Shown here one piece after another: positions 1-12,825 of a stretch of 64,000 nucleotides of DNA (the first letter of the stretch is position 1; each line of letters starts with the position of its first letter). The stretch is from Periplaneta americana (lineage: Eukaryota > Arthropoda > Insecta > Blattodea > Blattidae). Position numbers and translations under genes: made by a program. A model generated the notes under the pieces. It worked only from the letters and a program-made list of their open reading frames with translations. It did no database searches and was not told the DNA's origin. The DNA lies in assembly GCF_040183065.1 (NCBI RefSeq), contig NC_091132.1, positions 157,392,102 through 157,456,101 on the forward strand, in the 5' to 3' direction.

Positions 1-105
1 AATTTTTCTCCGTTCCATCACTCTTTCATCATATGATGACGCAGAATATCTGCATGGAAATATCATATGTACTTCGGTACATCAAAATATATATAGTATA
101 TATAG
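1..105 (+). mobile_element. SINE fragment (Tyr-tRNA-like family), 3' part
   Basis: The segment running from the Ctccgttccat motif through gatgacgcagaatatctgcat to an AT-rich end matches the 3' part of the elements at 13157-13252 and 59430-59500. The window edge removes the rest. It ends in a TATA-type microsatellite, as tails of this family do elsewhere in the window. Confidence 0.65.
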
Positions 106-3100
106 TATAGTATATAAGGTACAATAAAATTTCATCAAGTTTCAAACGAAGTAATTCCATCTTTCTAACAGGGGGACAATAAATACTTAAAGTAATGGTA
201 AACTCGAAAAACTTATTGATGCAACTTAATTTCATATTCTATACCACTGGCACCAAAAAAAAGTGTCCTATTGTTCATACTCATTCAAGATGAATAGTTT
301 CTTAGTGTTTGTCCATTCCACTTTTTTTATTGTCCTTCCCATTTCTATTTCTCTCATTTTTAGTAGGTACTTCACATGTAGTATATGTTTTACTTTAATA
401 CATATAATGACCATGAAGATATTTGGATATGTCTTACAAAATTCTTGCTTAAGACCATTGTGGTAACATTCTGCCGCATCTGTAGTTTGTACATTTCGAA
501 ATTTTCGTGCTTCAGCCCAGAATTCAGGCGGGGGGAGGGGAGGTTGATATGCCAATGTAGTTTTCCAGAATATAATAATATTGAAAACATTCTCTAATAG
601 GAGGGGCCTCTGATATTAGCTCTGCAAAAAATCTGATACTGGTACTTCTGTTGCTGGTAAATAAGAAAGAACGAAATATAAAAATTTTTAACCACTTTCG
701 AATTTCAGGTGCTTTGTGTCTCAGCTGCTGGTTTGATATACTATTTGTTTTCTTTAATTTTTCAGAGCAAAGACTGTCCTAAGCGAAATTTACACTCTGT
801 AATTTTAACACTGGGAACATTTATTTTGGCAGCATTGTGTGATGGTATTTCATAATATAACAAGAGCTTTGAAATGATTAACTGCTAACTACTTACCTGG
901 GTGAAGGTAGCACTGAAGCGGTTCCTGTGATTTCTGAAGTGAAAACCGTTCAATTTATAAGGAATTTTTTTGTGGAGGTGCAGTTGATTGTATATGCAAG
1001 ATGTAAAAGTGCCTAAACTAACTGACCCCAATGCTGTCATGGAGGCCACATGAGGCCATATATCGTATGGAACCTACAATTTTTTTTTTTTTTTAATTAA
1101 TCGTATGGGAAAATGAAAATTTTGTCTGTAAGGAGCCATACGGCATATGGGTGCCTAAGTTTTGTAGGTACATGGAAATCTATACAGATCTTAGATTATC
1201 TCTTGCTGTTCCTACTGTACCTACCAGTATTTTGTTTGATGTTCATAAACAAAAATTATCCACCTCTTCAGCACTGGAATCCAGAATTATATAAAATAAT
1301 GGTTGAAAAACAAGAAGTGCTGCAAATATACACACCAAGATTCATCGAGACAAGTGTGCATCTATGGTGGTACTACATGGTGTATTCTTTAAATCAAACT
1401 TGTACAATTAAATTGTAAAGCAAAACAATTTCTTTACTTCTTCTTTAATATTAAAAAAAAAATAATTAAATGACAATTGGAGAGATAGAGAGAGGAGAGT
1501 AAAATATATTTCAAGGGAGAAAACAAGGGGTGGGGTGTATGACCAAGAAAAAAAATTACCATGCCAGCACTGACCAAACCTAACCTGTTACAGACTCATG
1601 TATGCAAGGTGAATAAGCTGAGTATGAAGGAAACTACCTCAGCGCTAGTTTAACTCTTATAGATGAACTACATAAAGAACTTCAAGTGTCAATATTATCT
1701 CAAAGGTTTCTGTGTAACAAACTTCATTTAGAAATGTCCATCTGCGATCATGTTAACTGCAGAAGAAGGAAGAAATATTGTCGTAATATGAAGTTACTCA
1801 AATTTCCAATTAAGGACAAGGAAAGGCTACAAAAATTATTTTTGATTTCACCCTCATAAATTGAACGATTTTCACTTCAGAAATCGCCGTAACTATCTCA
1901 GCACTAGTTTCAGTAATTTAAGGACCAGTATAAAGGAAATTTGATTAAAGTGAGAAAGAAATTCGTAAGGGAGGCAGTCAGGAGGGATTGAGGTTGTCTA
2001 CTAATTCGTTACAAACAACTATTATAGGCCATTTCATTTGACTAATGATGATTTGTAGAGCGCAAAATACCTACAGTAGGGTAAAGAATCTAAATCAGTA
2101 CGTTTATGAGAACGGATATAGAAGTGTCAGGAAAATAACAGAATTTCCGTATATTGCAATTAACTCTGCATTGGCAGAGAAACCGCACAGGGCATCGTAA
2201 ATCTGCTGAAAATTAGAAAATTGTGTAAAAAAAAATGCATTCAGAGCGAATTTTCCAGCCTGATAATATCTCGCCCACGTTATGGACATAATTCAATACC
2301 GTAAGACTGATATGAAACGAATATTAGAACAATTTGTTAACCAAAGACGATGTTCAGTAGTTATTTAACAACATAGAGCAAATAAAAACACAAACGCATA
2401 TTCTAGCAATAGTTCAGATGAAAAGAAAATGATTAGTACGACCGCTTATTCGGAAAAAGAAAACTGCCAGCTGTGTAGCCTACATGAAGCCATATATCAG
2501 GCCTACATTATGAACACGTTGAATTTAATGTGGACGAGAAACGTACAGTTATTATTTATCTGCTTCAATATCGCATCATATAATACACCTGTAAAATGAA
2601 AACATGTAGGCCTAGAAAAGAGGAAAAATGTTTGGGGGAGGGAGTTGTAATTCTTCCCCTTTCGGATAAATTTCAGAAGAGGGATACCTGCTTTTCCTTC
2701 ATATTCAAAAATTGTAATCTTGTACAAACAAAATAAATTAGTGCCTTTTCGTGAGCATCATGATGTGCATTCAACAAACGCAGACAAATCTGCTCTTTTT
2801 AGTATTTTGTGATAATTGTTGCTAGTGAGGTATTGTATACTGAAAATTAAAAACAGTTAGATATCGATCATCAAATGATGACAGATTATATATTGAACGC
2901 AACAACATTATATCAGCCATGTACCAAAATGTCATCTATGTGTATTGATGAATTTGGGTAAAACAAGCTTCTGCAGTCTACAATTTAGCGATACATCAGT
3001 GTCTTATTGTAACATAACCTCACATTACAATGAGAAAGACATTTGGAGGTGGCATGACGTAAAAAAGTCATCCCACAGTCGTATTACTCTATGTACTTTT

Positions 3101-4640
3101 CAGGTACTCTGCCATCTAGTGTTGGTTATCGCAAGCTCATTTCTCGACACTAGCGACGCATAGCGTCCGTTATTTTCCAGTTGCGTGCAAATTTAATATA
3201 AGCTTGGCTGATCTGTGTTATATATGATCTAGGGTATATTCTAGATCATGATCTAGGATGTATATATGCTTTACAAAATGAAAAAAAAAAAAACAGCACC
3301 ACACCGATATGGAGGTAATAGCATTCTAAAAAACACAATTTCCAGTACGTTTAACCTCTTCTTACTAGGAAAATAATATAATGTACATAAACTCTTGATG
3401 TCTATCTAATGTCGAAGAGACTGCAATTAAGAATGATTTGTCACATTGGCATATTTGAGTACAGTGGCCTATTTTCGTGTATCTGAAAGAAAATATCGTA
3501 AATTTGTTGCTTCCATAACATAACAAGACTTGTCAAATAGGATCACTTCAATAGCTTAAGTAACGCACAAAGTGACAAAAAAAATTGATTTTTCTTTTTG
3601 CCTTAACGAGTGCTATAAAACTAGTTAGTTTAATACAGAATGGCGAAATAAAACCGCAACTAAAAGTAATCTCAAATCTAATTCAAAGACGTAGCTACAA
3701 ACATCACTGGTTCCAGATATAATGGATTATGCCATTACCAACCAATGCTTTCATTGAATGCCTCATGATTTTGTAAACATTACAGTTTTTTGTATCATGA
3801 TAATGTTACATCATGAGTGATAATGCTTGTAATGCAATGAAAAAAGAGGAAGACAGGAGAAGTTTCTATGGAGTCTCCTCGGAAAATAAATTCGTATGTC
3901 AGTTAAAGAATACAAACAAATTATTCATTCCGTTCATATTAAAATTAAGAATCCCGAGTGAATAAGGTTTCCTTTAAAACAGGAAATTGTACATTTGATA
4001 GATTTCAGAAATCGTTAATTAAGGTGGTGTGTAATCAAAATGTATGGAATAGGTTGCTATTGTTCTTATGGGTTTACCTCATAGCTAAGAGATTTATTGG
4101 TGACGATGGCCAGAAAATCCTTCTTTCAGATCTTTCTTTCTCAAGCCATGACCGAATTTTGTAGAAAACGAAAACCCCAACCTTAAGTGCAACTGCAGCT
4201 GGAAAGAGAGGGTCTTGTTAGATATGATGGATTATTTATCTAAAGGATGAAAATAGGCCTTTTTACAAAATAATGATACATTATTATGTCAAACATAAGC
4301 CATTTGACAGAGTAATGATTGTCATATAAAGATAGAAGTGATTTATAATTTTCACTATTTTACGAAACATTTATTCTTCATTGAATAGTGTACGATTAAT
4401 TTCTATATGTAAGAGTTGCAGGAAATAATCTGTTTCCATATTGATATTTATTCATTTTCTTCCATTCATTACACATAGTACAGTATAGTTCACATAACCT
4501 GTGACATTTCGTAGTCTGACGGCACAAAGCCTCATTTCACCCTGTTTGATATTTCATCACAATCTTCATGGTCATGAATGAGTACATATAAGGAATAACA
4601 TGAAAAATATGTAAAATTATGGTTACCTTAATAACATTTT
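106..4640. other. Intergenic DNA with few recognisable features
   Basis: No exon with supported splice sites was found here; the open frames are short and lack recognisable motifs. An inverted repeat pair is listed separately (892-1930). Near 1577-1660, in reverse orientation, are an acaggttaggt motif and the phrase actacctcagcgctagttt, which recur at 39541-39720. A 16-bp palindrome, CTAGATCATGATCTAG, sits near 3240-3260. Confidence 0.5.
892..1930. repeat. Inverted repeat pair of a dispersed family
   Basis: About 55 bases at 900-955 (core gatttctgaagtgaaaa) recur in reverse complement at 1852-1912, about 900 bp away. A related copy occurs at 39640-39715. The arms could be two insertions of one dispersed repeat or the ends of a foldback element. 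No target-site duplication was identified. Confidence 0.45.
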
Positions 4641-6235
4641 TACAACTACAGTGTATGACTACAAAAGTGCTTTTTCGTTTACCATAAACCAAGCACATAA
4701 AAGACAATTCGGTAATTTCATAGAAGACGGGCACTTGGTTGAATGTAGTAAGCATTACCAACTTTTTTACTTCAAAGTTAAATGTTAGTGACTTTTATAT
4801 GTTAGTTCTAGGTTTTTATACTAGTTGTCGCCGTGATTTTCTTTTAATTTGATTGGTTAAAGTTGTCATTTGTTCTAGAATTTTCATTAATTTTGAATGG
4901 ATAATGACGGTGTCAGTTGTTCTTGGTTGTTTGACGTGAGTGGTGTTATGTCGTGTCTGATGGCTAAAGCTACTGAAAGTTTTGTCATTTTATGATTTTC
5001 TTTCGATTTGATTGGTTATAGTCGTCACTTGTTCTAGAATTTTCATTAATTTTGCATGGATAATGACGTTGTCAGTTGTGATTGGTTGTTTGACGTGAGT
5101 GGTGGTTATATTATGTCTGATGGCTAAAACTATTGAAAGTTTGTCATTTTATGAAATTGTGAAAGATATGTGAACTTAGAACAAAGTATTAAATTTTGTG
5201 TCGATTTTGGTTTAGTTCTTTCGCTGGTGAATAAGAATTGTGTTGAATGTTGAGGAGAAAACTGTTTGTTATGTTGTTTAAAGGAATTATTTACTGAATT
5301 TTCTGTATAAGTTAAGGTGTAATAAGTGTTCGAAGAGAATTTCATTTAGTGTAAACACATGATTTATTTATGCGAAGTTGACTGTACGACAAAGTGTTGG
5401 TTAAGTGCTTTATTGCCTGCATAGTTTGTTTAAATTGCCTTAAAGTCTGTGTCATATACTTGAAGTGAAGTGGTTGTCGTTGAAGACTTCAATGAGAATT
5501 GACGTCAATGAGAAATGAATTTTATTTGTTAAGGTGATAAATTATGATTTGTTTTGTGTTTTAGTGATTTTTGGGTGTAAAGTGCGGAAGAAAACTGCCA
5601 GAAAAATACTGCCAACTATGAAGTTCGAATGCCACCAAACGCCAAAAAAATCAAAGGTGAAAAATTAATTATATTTTAATTTTTTAGAGGGCTTTTTCCT
5701 CTTTAAAAATTTAGATATATATTTGATTTTCCATCTTTTTTTTGTGATGTTTGGTGACATTTGAACTGTATAGTTGGCATAACGTTTTTGGTAGTTTTCG
5801 TCCGCCATGTTGGATTTTGCCCGTCTTCTAGGAAATTACCGACAATTCATATCAATAATTATGTCAATAACGATATGTAAAGTCGATATAGACTATTCCG
5901 ATGTTACTTGTGCATAATTCACCAATGGCGTTCTTTCACAAATAAAGCCAGTTAACATAAACAAAAGTTGGTTAATCAGCTACAAAATTTATGACACATA
6001 ATACTTAAGAATTCAAATCAAGTGGTTGTCTGGTATGACACACGTAGAATTATAATGAAAGTTATTCGACTGAACTCCTGAATTAGTTATACACGATAAA
6101 GAAGATATGTGACGGCCCCATATGCGACAAGAAATACGAGAAAATAGGTTTAGGATGGGAAGAGATGAGATAGAATCAATTTCAAAGTATGAATCAACTT
6201 AATCCTTAGTTGTGAATGCTCAAATTCAAGGTATG
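4640..6235. repeat. Segmental homology to 21085-21520
   Basis: Two blocks, 4645-4720 and 5835-6235, align by eye to 21085-21150 and 21150-21520 in the same order and orientation. They share gatgttacttgtgcataa, caccaatggcg and ctacaaaatttatgacaa. The roughly 1.1 kb between the blocks here is extra. The matching segment lies upstream of the first exon of the zinc-finger gene, whereas this one lies downstream of its 3' end. That is the arrangement expected from tandem duplication of the gene region. Confidence 0.6.
4834..5155. repeat. Two-copy tandem repeat, ~160 bp unit
   Basis: The block starting gattttcttttaatttgatt at 4834 is repeated at 4994 with a few substitutions. Both copies contain ttctagaattttcattaat and ttgtttgacgtgagtgg. 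The duplication lies in the extra sequence between the two segmental-homology blocks. Confidence 0.8.
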
Positions 6236-6299
6236 TATTTTAACTGTATAAACATTCTCGTTTTTGTTTCCGTACCAGGTTTATTGTGGACCACGCCAA

Positions 6300-6535
6300 A
6301 AAGTTTCCTACTGTGTTCTAGTGTCCAAGAAGTTTCAAGTTACAAGAGTGAGAGGAACACACCCCACAATCATCGCATTACCACATATTTTCGTCAATAT
6401 TTTTGAAAACATTCTTTAAATAATCTTTAAAAAGAAACTCGTATCAGAGCTATCGGAATTGAAAGTCACCTCGCGTTTATAAGTTGTTAACCTACAAGAC
6501 CTCGAGAACACATACCACAAAAACCGCATTAGAAA
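6300..6535 (-). pseudogene. Fossil C2H2 zinc-finger units downstream of the active finger exon
   Basis: Read on the minus strand, 6378-6315 gives CDDCGVCSSHSCNLK followed by a stop, and 6530-6480 gives CGFCGMCSRGLVG followed by a stop. Both match the CDVCGKCFSxSSNL framework of the neighbouring gene but lack its histidines and carry stops. They are best read as fingers that were once part of the same array and decayed after the present stop codon at 6721 arose. Spacing no longer fits the 84-bp finger period, so indels have accumulated. They probably now lie in 3' UTR or flanking DNA. A reverse-complement AATAAA near 6279-6285 is a possible poly(A) signal. Confidence 0.6.
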
Positions 6536-6720
6536 TGTTTGTTGCTCATATCCTGCAGTACACGAGTACTTGAGTTATGCCTACCAGCGAAACGGATTTA
6601 GAAAGTGTCTCGGCTATGTGCAAGAGATCGTGGCTATTCAGACTATTCGGCTCATAGAGTCACTCAACACGAACACGGCATTAAAACAATCCCAGTCTCT
6701 TTGGCGAAGATCATTAAATT

Positions 6721-7855
6721 TTAGGAGCATTTGAAAGGTTCCTCGCCTGTGTGCCGGCGTTTATGTTTTCTTAGGTCACTCGAATCCGAGAAACACTTAC
6801 CACAAACATCGCACTTGAACGGTTTCTCGCCTGTGTGCAGGCGTTTATGTCTTCTTTGGTCACTCGAATCCGAGAAACACTTACCACAAACATCGCACTT
6901 GAACGGTTTCTCGCCTGTGTGCACGCGTTTATGTCTTCTTTGGTCACCCGTACTCGCGAAACACTTTCCACAAACATCACATTTGAACGGTTTGTCGCAT
7001 GTGTGCATGCGTTCATGTCTTCTTAGGTTACTCGAACACGAGAAACTTTTTCCACAAACATCACACATGAAAGGCCTCTCGCCTGTGTGTCGGCGATTAT
7101 GCTTTTTCAGGGCCCCAGATAACGAGAAACACTTACCGCAAACATCACATTTGAACGGTTTCTCCCTTGTGTGCAAATATTCATGAGTTCTTAGGTTACT
7201 CGAAGACGAGAAACACTTACCACAAACATCACATTTGAACGGTTTGTCGCCTGTGTGCATGCGTTCATGTTTTGTTAGGTTACTCGAACACGAGAAACAT
7301 TTTCCACAAAGATCACATATGAAAGACTTCTCGCCTGTGTGTCGGCGCTTATGCTTCTTCAGGGCCCCCGATACCGAGAAACACTTACCGCACACATCAC
7401 AGTTGTAAAAAATGTCAGTGTGCAAGAGTTTATGCTTTGTCAGGCAACTGGAATTAAAGAAACACTTATCACAACTATCACATTTGAAAGGTTTCTCACC
7501 AATGAGCAGGTGTTTATGTCTTCCTACGTTACCAGAATACGAGAAAATCTTACAACAAATATCACACTTGAAAGGTTTCTCGCCTGTGTGCACGCAATCA
7601 TGTATACTTAGGTTGACCGAATCCGTGAAACACTTACTACAAAATTGGCATTTGAAAGGTTTTTTCTTCAGTTTTGCCGAATTCGAGGAACGTATTTTAG
7701 GCAATTCAAATTCAAATTGCTTTTCATCGTCGTGAGACCGCAGAGGTTTTCCTGGGCAACCTGAATTCTTGGGAATCTCACACAAAGTCAAGTTCGATTC
7801 AAGTGCAAGACTGTCGAATTCTGATGACACAGTTCCCTCATTGGTAGCTGCAATC
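6721..7855 (-). CDS. C2H2 zinc-finger protein, exon 4 (finger array)
   Basis: Terminal exon of a likely nuclear DNA-binding regulator. The minus strand shows a pyrimidine-rich tract and AG before 7855; the first base completes an Arg codon split with exon 3. After a linker of about 57 residues come 11 C2H2 units joined by TGEKPF-type linkers. Ten fit C-x2-C-x12-H-x3-H; the second (CDICCKIF...) has Leu in place of the last His. Fingers 4-11 share the CDVCGKCFS framework, a sign of internal duplication, while variable helix positions (for example SGALKK, SSNLRR, SSDQRR) suggest different DNA contacts. The reading frame stops at FKCS, inside what would be the first Cys pair of a twelfth finger. 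The exon encodes 377 residues plus the shared Arg. The target is unknown. The exact opposite-strand frame is a shadow. Confidence 0.93.
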
Positions 7856-8159
7856 CTAAATAAAATATACTATCAGTCTATTAAAAACTCAAAACTACTG
7901 TAATACACATTCAATTACTGAATATTTAAATCAAAACAAACCATTTCCCCAGAAGGTACAGTGCCATTAGAAATTCATTCTTGTACATAATTCATGAGTA
8001 ATGTTGAAAGTATCAAAATTCTCAACAATTTGGTTCTCACCTCTACAACAAATTTCATAAAGATTACACAACGTTTGTCAAATCTTAGGTAGCATTTATT
8101 TTTAACAAACATCTCTTCCCAAAATCATCTGATTTTCGTTTCTATTGAGGCAACCATGC

Positions 8160-8800
8160 TGGAAAGTTCTCGCTGCCTATGGAGTCGAGCATGCGTCAGG
8201 CAGAAGGGTGGGCGCGCGGAAGGAAGGCGGCAGAGAGGGAAGACTCAAGTCAGCGGGAGCTGGGGCGCGGCGCGGTGAAGGGAAAGAAGACTGAAGCTGG
8301 CCGGATTGGAAGGGACGGACGTAAGGGGAAAGTCTGGTTTCCGAAAAAGGAAGTAGTCCAACTGCGGCGGAGAGTGGAGAAACCTCTCGAGACAGATTGT
8401 TGCAACGAAACATCCAGAAAATCGAAGGTACGAGAATGTGTGACCTAACACATGTAAAGCGCGAGCACTTCAGAACAAAGTCAGTTTTTGTGAAGCATAC
8501 GTGACCGAGCAAGGAAGCCAGCCTTTGAGACCGGGGTTCGACGTGAGTCAACTTGAGTGACTGTGGCAGCGCCCAGGCAGAAGCAACGCGTCCGGGAGTC
8601 TCGGGTTTGACACGCAGCGAACTTGAGTAACTGTGGCAGCGCCCAGGCGCAAGCAACGCATCCGGAAGTTTTGAGATCGAAGTCCAGTTGACTGTCTCTG
8701 GAAGACTAGGGTTCGATATATTGTGAACTCGATTGAATGAGCTAGACAACTAGCCAAGGCAAAAGATCTTTGAACTGACAATTTTGTTTTGTAAATACTG
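8160..8800. repeat. GC-rich intronic island with ~70-bp tandem repeat
   Basis: This patch in intron 3 of the zinc-finger gene is much richer in G and C than its surroundings. The phrase aacttgagtgactgtggcag starts at 8550 and again, with one change, at 8620. A third, more diverged unit follows at about 8695. The block could be part of an LTR or another old insertion, but neither termini nor a target duplication were seen. Open frames on both strands reflect base composition only. Confidence 0.55.
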
Positions 8801-9261
8801 CTTTGTGAAAATTAATTGAGATTAGGAGTACATTGTTGTTCTCAATAATTCTAGTGAATTGTCATTGTCGTCTGTGGAGTGCAATAACGAATACTGTGCT
8901 GCTGTGTGGAGTGGAATACCCATTGTTGACGAGAGTGTTTAAATTCAGAAATAGAAAGCCATTATTGTTGTGAATAAAAGTAATATTATTGTTGAATTAA
9001 AAGTCACAATATATTTTTACGGCACAAACGTGATATTTTCTGCAATTATTTTGAAATTGAGTATTGCAAATGAGCTACAACTTTGTCTATCCATTATTAT
9101 TGTGATATATAAATTGTTTATACTTTGTTAAGTTAGTCACTTCAAAATTTGGCATTGGAGCAATTCTGAGTACAGTTCGTAGTATTGCCAACAGTAATCA
9201 CTCGAGAGGTTTTGATTTGAATAGAGAATATTAAAATTCGAGAGGGATTTAATTGAGTTTA

Positions 9262-9765
9262 CACGATTAGGAGAAAGTATATAAAGATTAGGGAAAATAA
9301 AGTACTCTAATAACAATAAGATATTAACTGACTTAGGAAAAATCTATTTCACTAATGTTAGATTCAGGAAAACTTTTGAACAGAGCCGCCATTTCTAGTT
9401 GACTATCTATGCGGTAAAAAATGGCTATCGCAAAACAATTTTTACTAGGACTGTAAAGAATGTACAGGTTGAAATGTTGGAAAACAAAGAACAAATGGTA
9501 GAGAGTTGATAAAATCAGAAGAAAGTGTATAAAGATTAGATGAAATAAAGACCTCTAATAAAATTAAACAGGTATTAATTGACTTAGTAAAATTCTATTT
9601 CACTAATGTTACTTTCACTAAAACGTTTGAACAGAGGCGCCATTTTTAGTTGACTATCTATGCGGGTAACGATAGCAAAACATAATTTATAGTGCAGTAG
9701 CTAAAGAATCTGCAGTTTGAAATGTCGGCACACAAAGAAACGAATGCTACGCAACTGATAAAAAA
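9262..9765. repeat. Two-copy tandem repeat, ~250 bp unit
   Basis: Sequence around gaaagtatataaagattag (near 9273) recurs about 250 bp later (near 9521). Both copies contain tctatttcactaatgtta, cgccattt and agttgactatctatgcgg in the same order. The copies differ by scattered substitutions and small indels, so the duplication is not recent. It is intronic. Confidence 0.75.
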
Positions 9766-9924
9766 GAAAGATATGCTAGGGAAGTGATAAGGTTGTAGCG
9801 ATAAGCAGACATGATTGGTTGAAAGACATAGTTTCGTATCGTTTCATTGGTCAAAAGTATTATGACGTAGTAAGAGTGTAACAGTCAAGAGAGAATTTGT
9901 ATTTGTATTATCTCTACCTTGGTA

Positions 9925-10293
9925 TTTGTTGCTTTGCGAACGTTAAAAGTCTTCCACTTCTCGCCACCTGAGCAATTGCCGCTTCTACCTTACATGAAAC
10001 AACAGCTCCATTATTCTTCACTTTCAGAACTTTCCTTGGCCACAATTCCTTCTCATAAGTAACTACCACATAACTATGTGCCTTTAGTATTAATTTAACA
10101 CATCTGCCTCACGGTCTGTAAATATGGAGAGAACACTAGAAACATCACGAATTGTATTCAATTCAATTTCATCGCACTCATAGCCACTTGCAGGGAAGGT
10201 TGTTTTCCTTGTAACCTGAAGTTTTCGTTTTACAGGAACATCATTCATGCTACTACCATTGATGCTGGAACAGCCTGTTTCACTATTTACTGG
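9925..10293 (-). pseudogene. Decayed coding fragment, possibly transposase-associated
   Basis: Read on the minus strand from 10293, an open stretch gives NGSSMNDVPVKRKLQVTR and ends in a stop after DREADVLN. In a neighbouring frame it continues as SYVVVTYEKELWPRKVLKVK, then NNGAVVSCKVE. The second part resembles the VxYEGELxPGKV module found near the C-termini of some DNA-transposon proteins in insects and fish; that is recalled family knowledge, not a search result. One frameshift and stops separate the pieces, so it is not functional. It sits in intron 3 of the zinc-finger gene and in the same orientation, but no splice sites tie it to that gene. Confidence 0.45.
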
Positions 10294-11486
10294 ACTATAA
10301 TGTTAAATGGTGTTTTAGAATATACTGAGATACCGTATTTGCAGAAGTAAATAAACACATTGATCAAATTTTATTGAAACAAGTATTTCAAAATGAAATA
10401 CAACTGTGGTCCACGAACAATTGTGGTATGTAGTTGAGGTCTGATTTCTATCCATGAGGTTAAACATTTTTCACGCAGAGTCCTTACATGAAAGTAAACA
10501 CTATATAGCCAGGTTTAATGGTACAAAAGAATCATATATCTATAACTTACCAATTCTACAGAGAAGAGCTTAATAAAACAGACAAATACAAACTGAATGA
10601 TTTCGCGTCTTCACACATTCAATACAACGATGCACATTGACTTTGGTAAGCATCCATATCATTGCCTCGTGTAATGGTAGATGGAAGCACACTATGAGGA
10701 ATATAATTCCATCACAGTGGCGCCTCAAATGGCAAACACCGAACTCTTGGGGGACTAAGTAACACAAAATGCCTTTTGGACCATAGTTGGGCGCTTGGAC
10801 CATAGTTACTGGAAATGACGGTGTTGAAGTATAAGAGAGATGATAGCTTTATTGCTAAGAACTCTGGATTAATAACATCACCAACAAGTGTCTTGTGTGA
10901 GTGAGACAGCAGGGCTAGGTCTATGTAGTGGAAGGGGAAACAGTGGCCAAACAGAAAGAAATCAGAACATGGTGGATCATTGTTTAGAACCATTGTATGT
11001 ATTACTGCACTTGTAATTTAAGGGATGTGAAAGATTGATGTCTCTAACAAGATTAGAAAGCTTGAACTAACGGATGAACAAACAAATACATGAATAAACA
11101 AATAAATGAGGGAAATTAGACTTCCTAAATGTGATGAGCAGATCGCAGAAAAACTCTTGGAATGGACTCAAAATGGTAGTTTATTATTTACTACGGAATT
11201 AAAAAAACTTCAATTATAAACAAACTGTAGAAATTAAGTTAAAGATTTCAAGACCCTAGGATGCAATATAAGTAGCTGTATGTCCATCTAGATTATTTTC
11301 TTGAAAATCTAGGCACTTTTAGTGAAGAACATGAAGAAATGTTTGAACAGTACTTATGAAAACCAGATATCAAGAGAAGTGGTGTGTGAATGTGAAGTTC
11401 CTCTGAAGCTGCTTCTGAATAGTCAAGAAAACAGTCACTTCAAACACAATGAACTCTCTACGTGAAGACTAGTATACTACACTCAC

Positions 11487-11560
11487 CTTTCGGCGTAAAA
11501 CTCGTTGTCCTCTGCCGTCACTTCCATCCTTGGCTCCTCATTGAATTCAATCTGCTCACC
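11487..11560 (-). CDS. C2H2 zinc-finger protein, exon 3
   Basis: A 74-bp minus-strand exon with AG at 11562-11561 and the donor GTGAGT from 11486. It reads in phase 0 from exon 2 as GEQIEFNEEPRMEVTAEDNE and then FYAE, followed by AG. With the G at 7855 this completes an Arg codon, so both junctions are phase-consistent. The peptide is acidic and carries no known fold. Small acidic exons of this kind precede finger exons in cockroach zinc-finger genes as I recall them. Confidence 0.85.
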
Positions 11561-11924
11561 CTACAAATACAGATGAAATAAAACAAAAAGTGAGCTCAAT
11601 TTACGTGAACAAAAGAGCATCAATTTTAGTTGTCACACAACTGCATTTAAATCTTAATATGCGTAGTAGAATCTAAGGTAATAAAAAACATTTCTTGGGG
11701 CATATATTTCATGGGACATATCTTTTTCTTGTAGAACAGTTTTTTTTAACCTTTTTCAACATGTGGCACACTAAAGGTGTACCAGTAATTTAAAATGCCG
11801 TGGCACACTCTTATAATCTGTTGTTAAGACGGTTTTACGAGAAAATGAGTAGCCTACCGTTTTTTTAAGTTGTTTATTTTACGATGTTTTATCTAAATAT
11901 CAGGTTATTTAGGGTCTGAATGCG

Positions 11925-12110
11925 ATGAAGGTGATAATGCCAGTGAAATGAGTACGAGGTTCAGCACTGAAAGTTACACAGCATTTCCTCATATTGGGTT
12001 GAGGGAAAACCACGGAAAGACCTCAACCACGTAACTTGCCCCGAACGGGAATCGAACCCGGACAACCTGGGATCGCAGCCAGATCGCTAACTGTTATTGC
12101 ACAAGTGTGA
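11925..12110 (-). mobile_element. SINE-like element with reverse-oriented tRNA-type B box
   Basis: The segment contains the phrases aagttacacagcatttcctc and ttgagggaaaacc, then cgggaatcgaacccggac, whose reverse complement holds a GGTTCGA B box. A second, more degraded copy lies at 12826-12960 (aaaagttacccagcatttgc). Both occur in intron 2 of the zinc-finger gene. The family resembles common insect tRNA-derived SINEs, but the ends were not defined. Confidence 0.55.
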
Positions 12111-12825
12111 ACAAATGAGTGTACTATAAAATACAAATAAATGAGGTATATGTATATGCATTAATATATTAAGTATAATATTTTCAATTTTATATGAATT
12201 ACGAGTCAACATACCGGGAAATGATAGTATCATGTATGGTAAAAAGGTACATGGTTCAAACACGTTGAGAAAATAGATATTCACAAAGAGAAACAACACA
12301 ATGTTTGTATTTTTATTTAATGTTTATAATAGAAACGCAAAATTTAATAACAGAAAAATATTAAAATGCAATATTAGTGTGAAAATTAACTTTGATACTT
12401 AGGAAATTTGAAAACATACAATATCAGTACATGTGTTTCTAATAGCATATAATGCAAGAAATATTTTGTTTCATAAAGCTAAGTAAAATAAGATGTTTTT
12501 CATCTTTGCACAATATCCTAATTTTACTGGTCTGGCTACCCTAGACGCGAGTCAGTCATTCTCTTCTCTGCTGTTCGCACATCTACACTGTGTTAACTGA
12601 AGGATGAGTTGAGCTGCATTCGGTATTCTTCCGCAAACCAGCGGATCTTTCAAGTGTCCCATGGCAAACTGGAGGAAAATGATTGCAAAAGAATAACTAT
12701 TTAACTACTGTATAATAGCAGAAATTATTTATGGACGGATTTTAAGTGACGAATTTGGTGGATTTGATAAACTGTTTATGTTACGACACTTCACCAACTA
12801 CAATGACTATCTAATATCTTAGTGG

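Noticed and set aside
6731-7186. Plus-strand frames opposite the zinc-finger exon
   Set aside because: They are shadows of the finger repeat; the minus strand has the C2H2 pattern and splice-site support.
8177-8781. A gene in the GC-rich island (190-codon minus frame and others)
   Set aside because: Low-complexity Ser/Pro/Leu composition driven by base content, and a 70-bp tandem repeat underneath; no domain or splice support.
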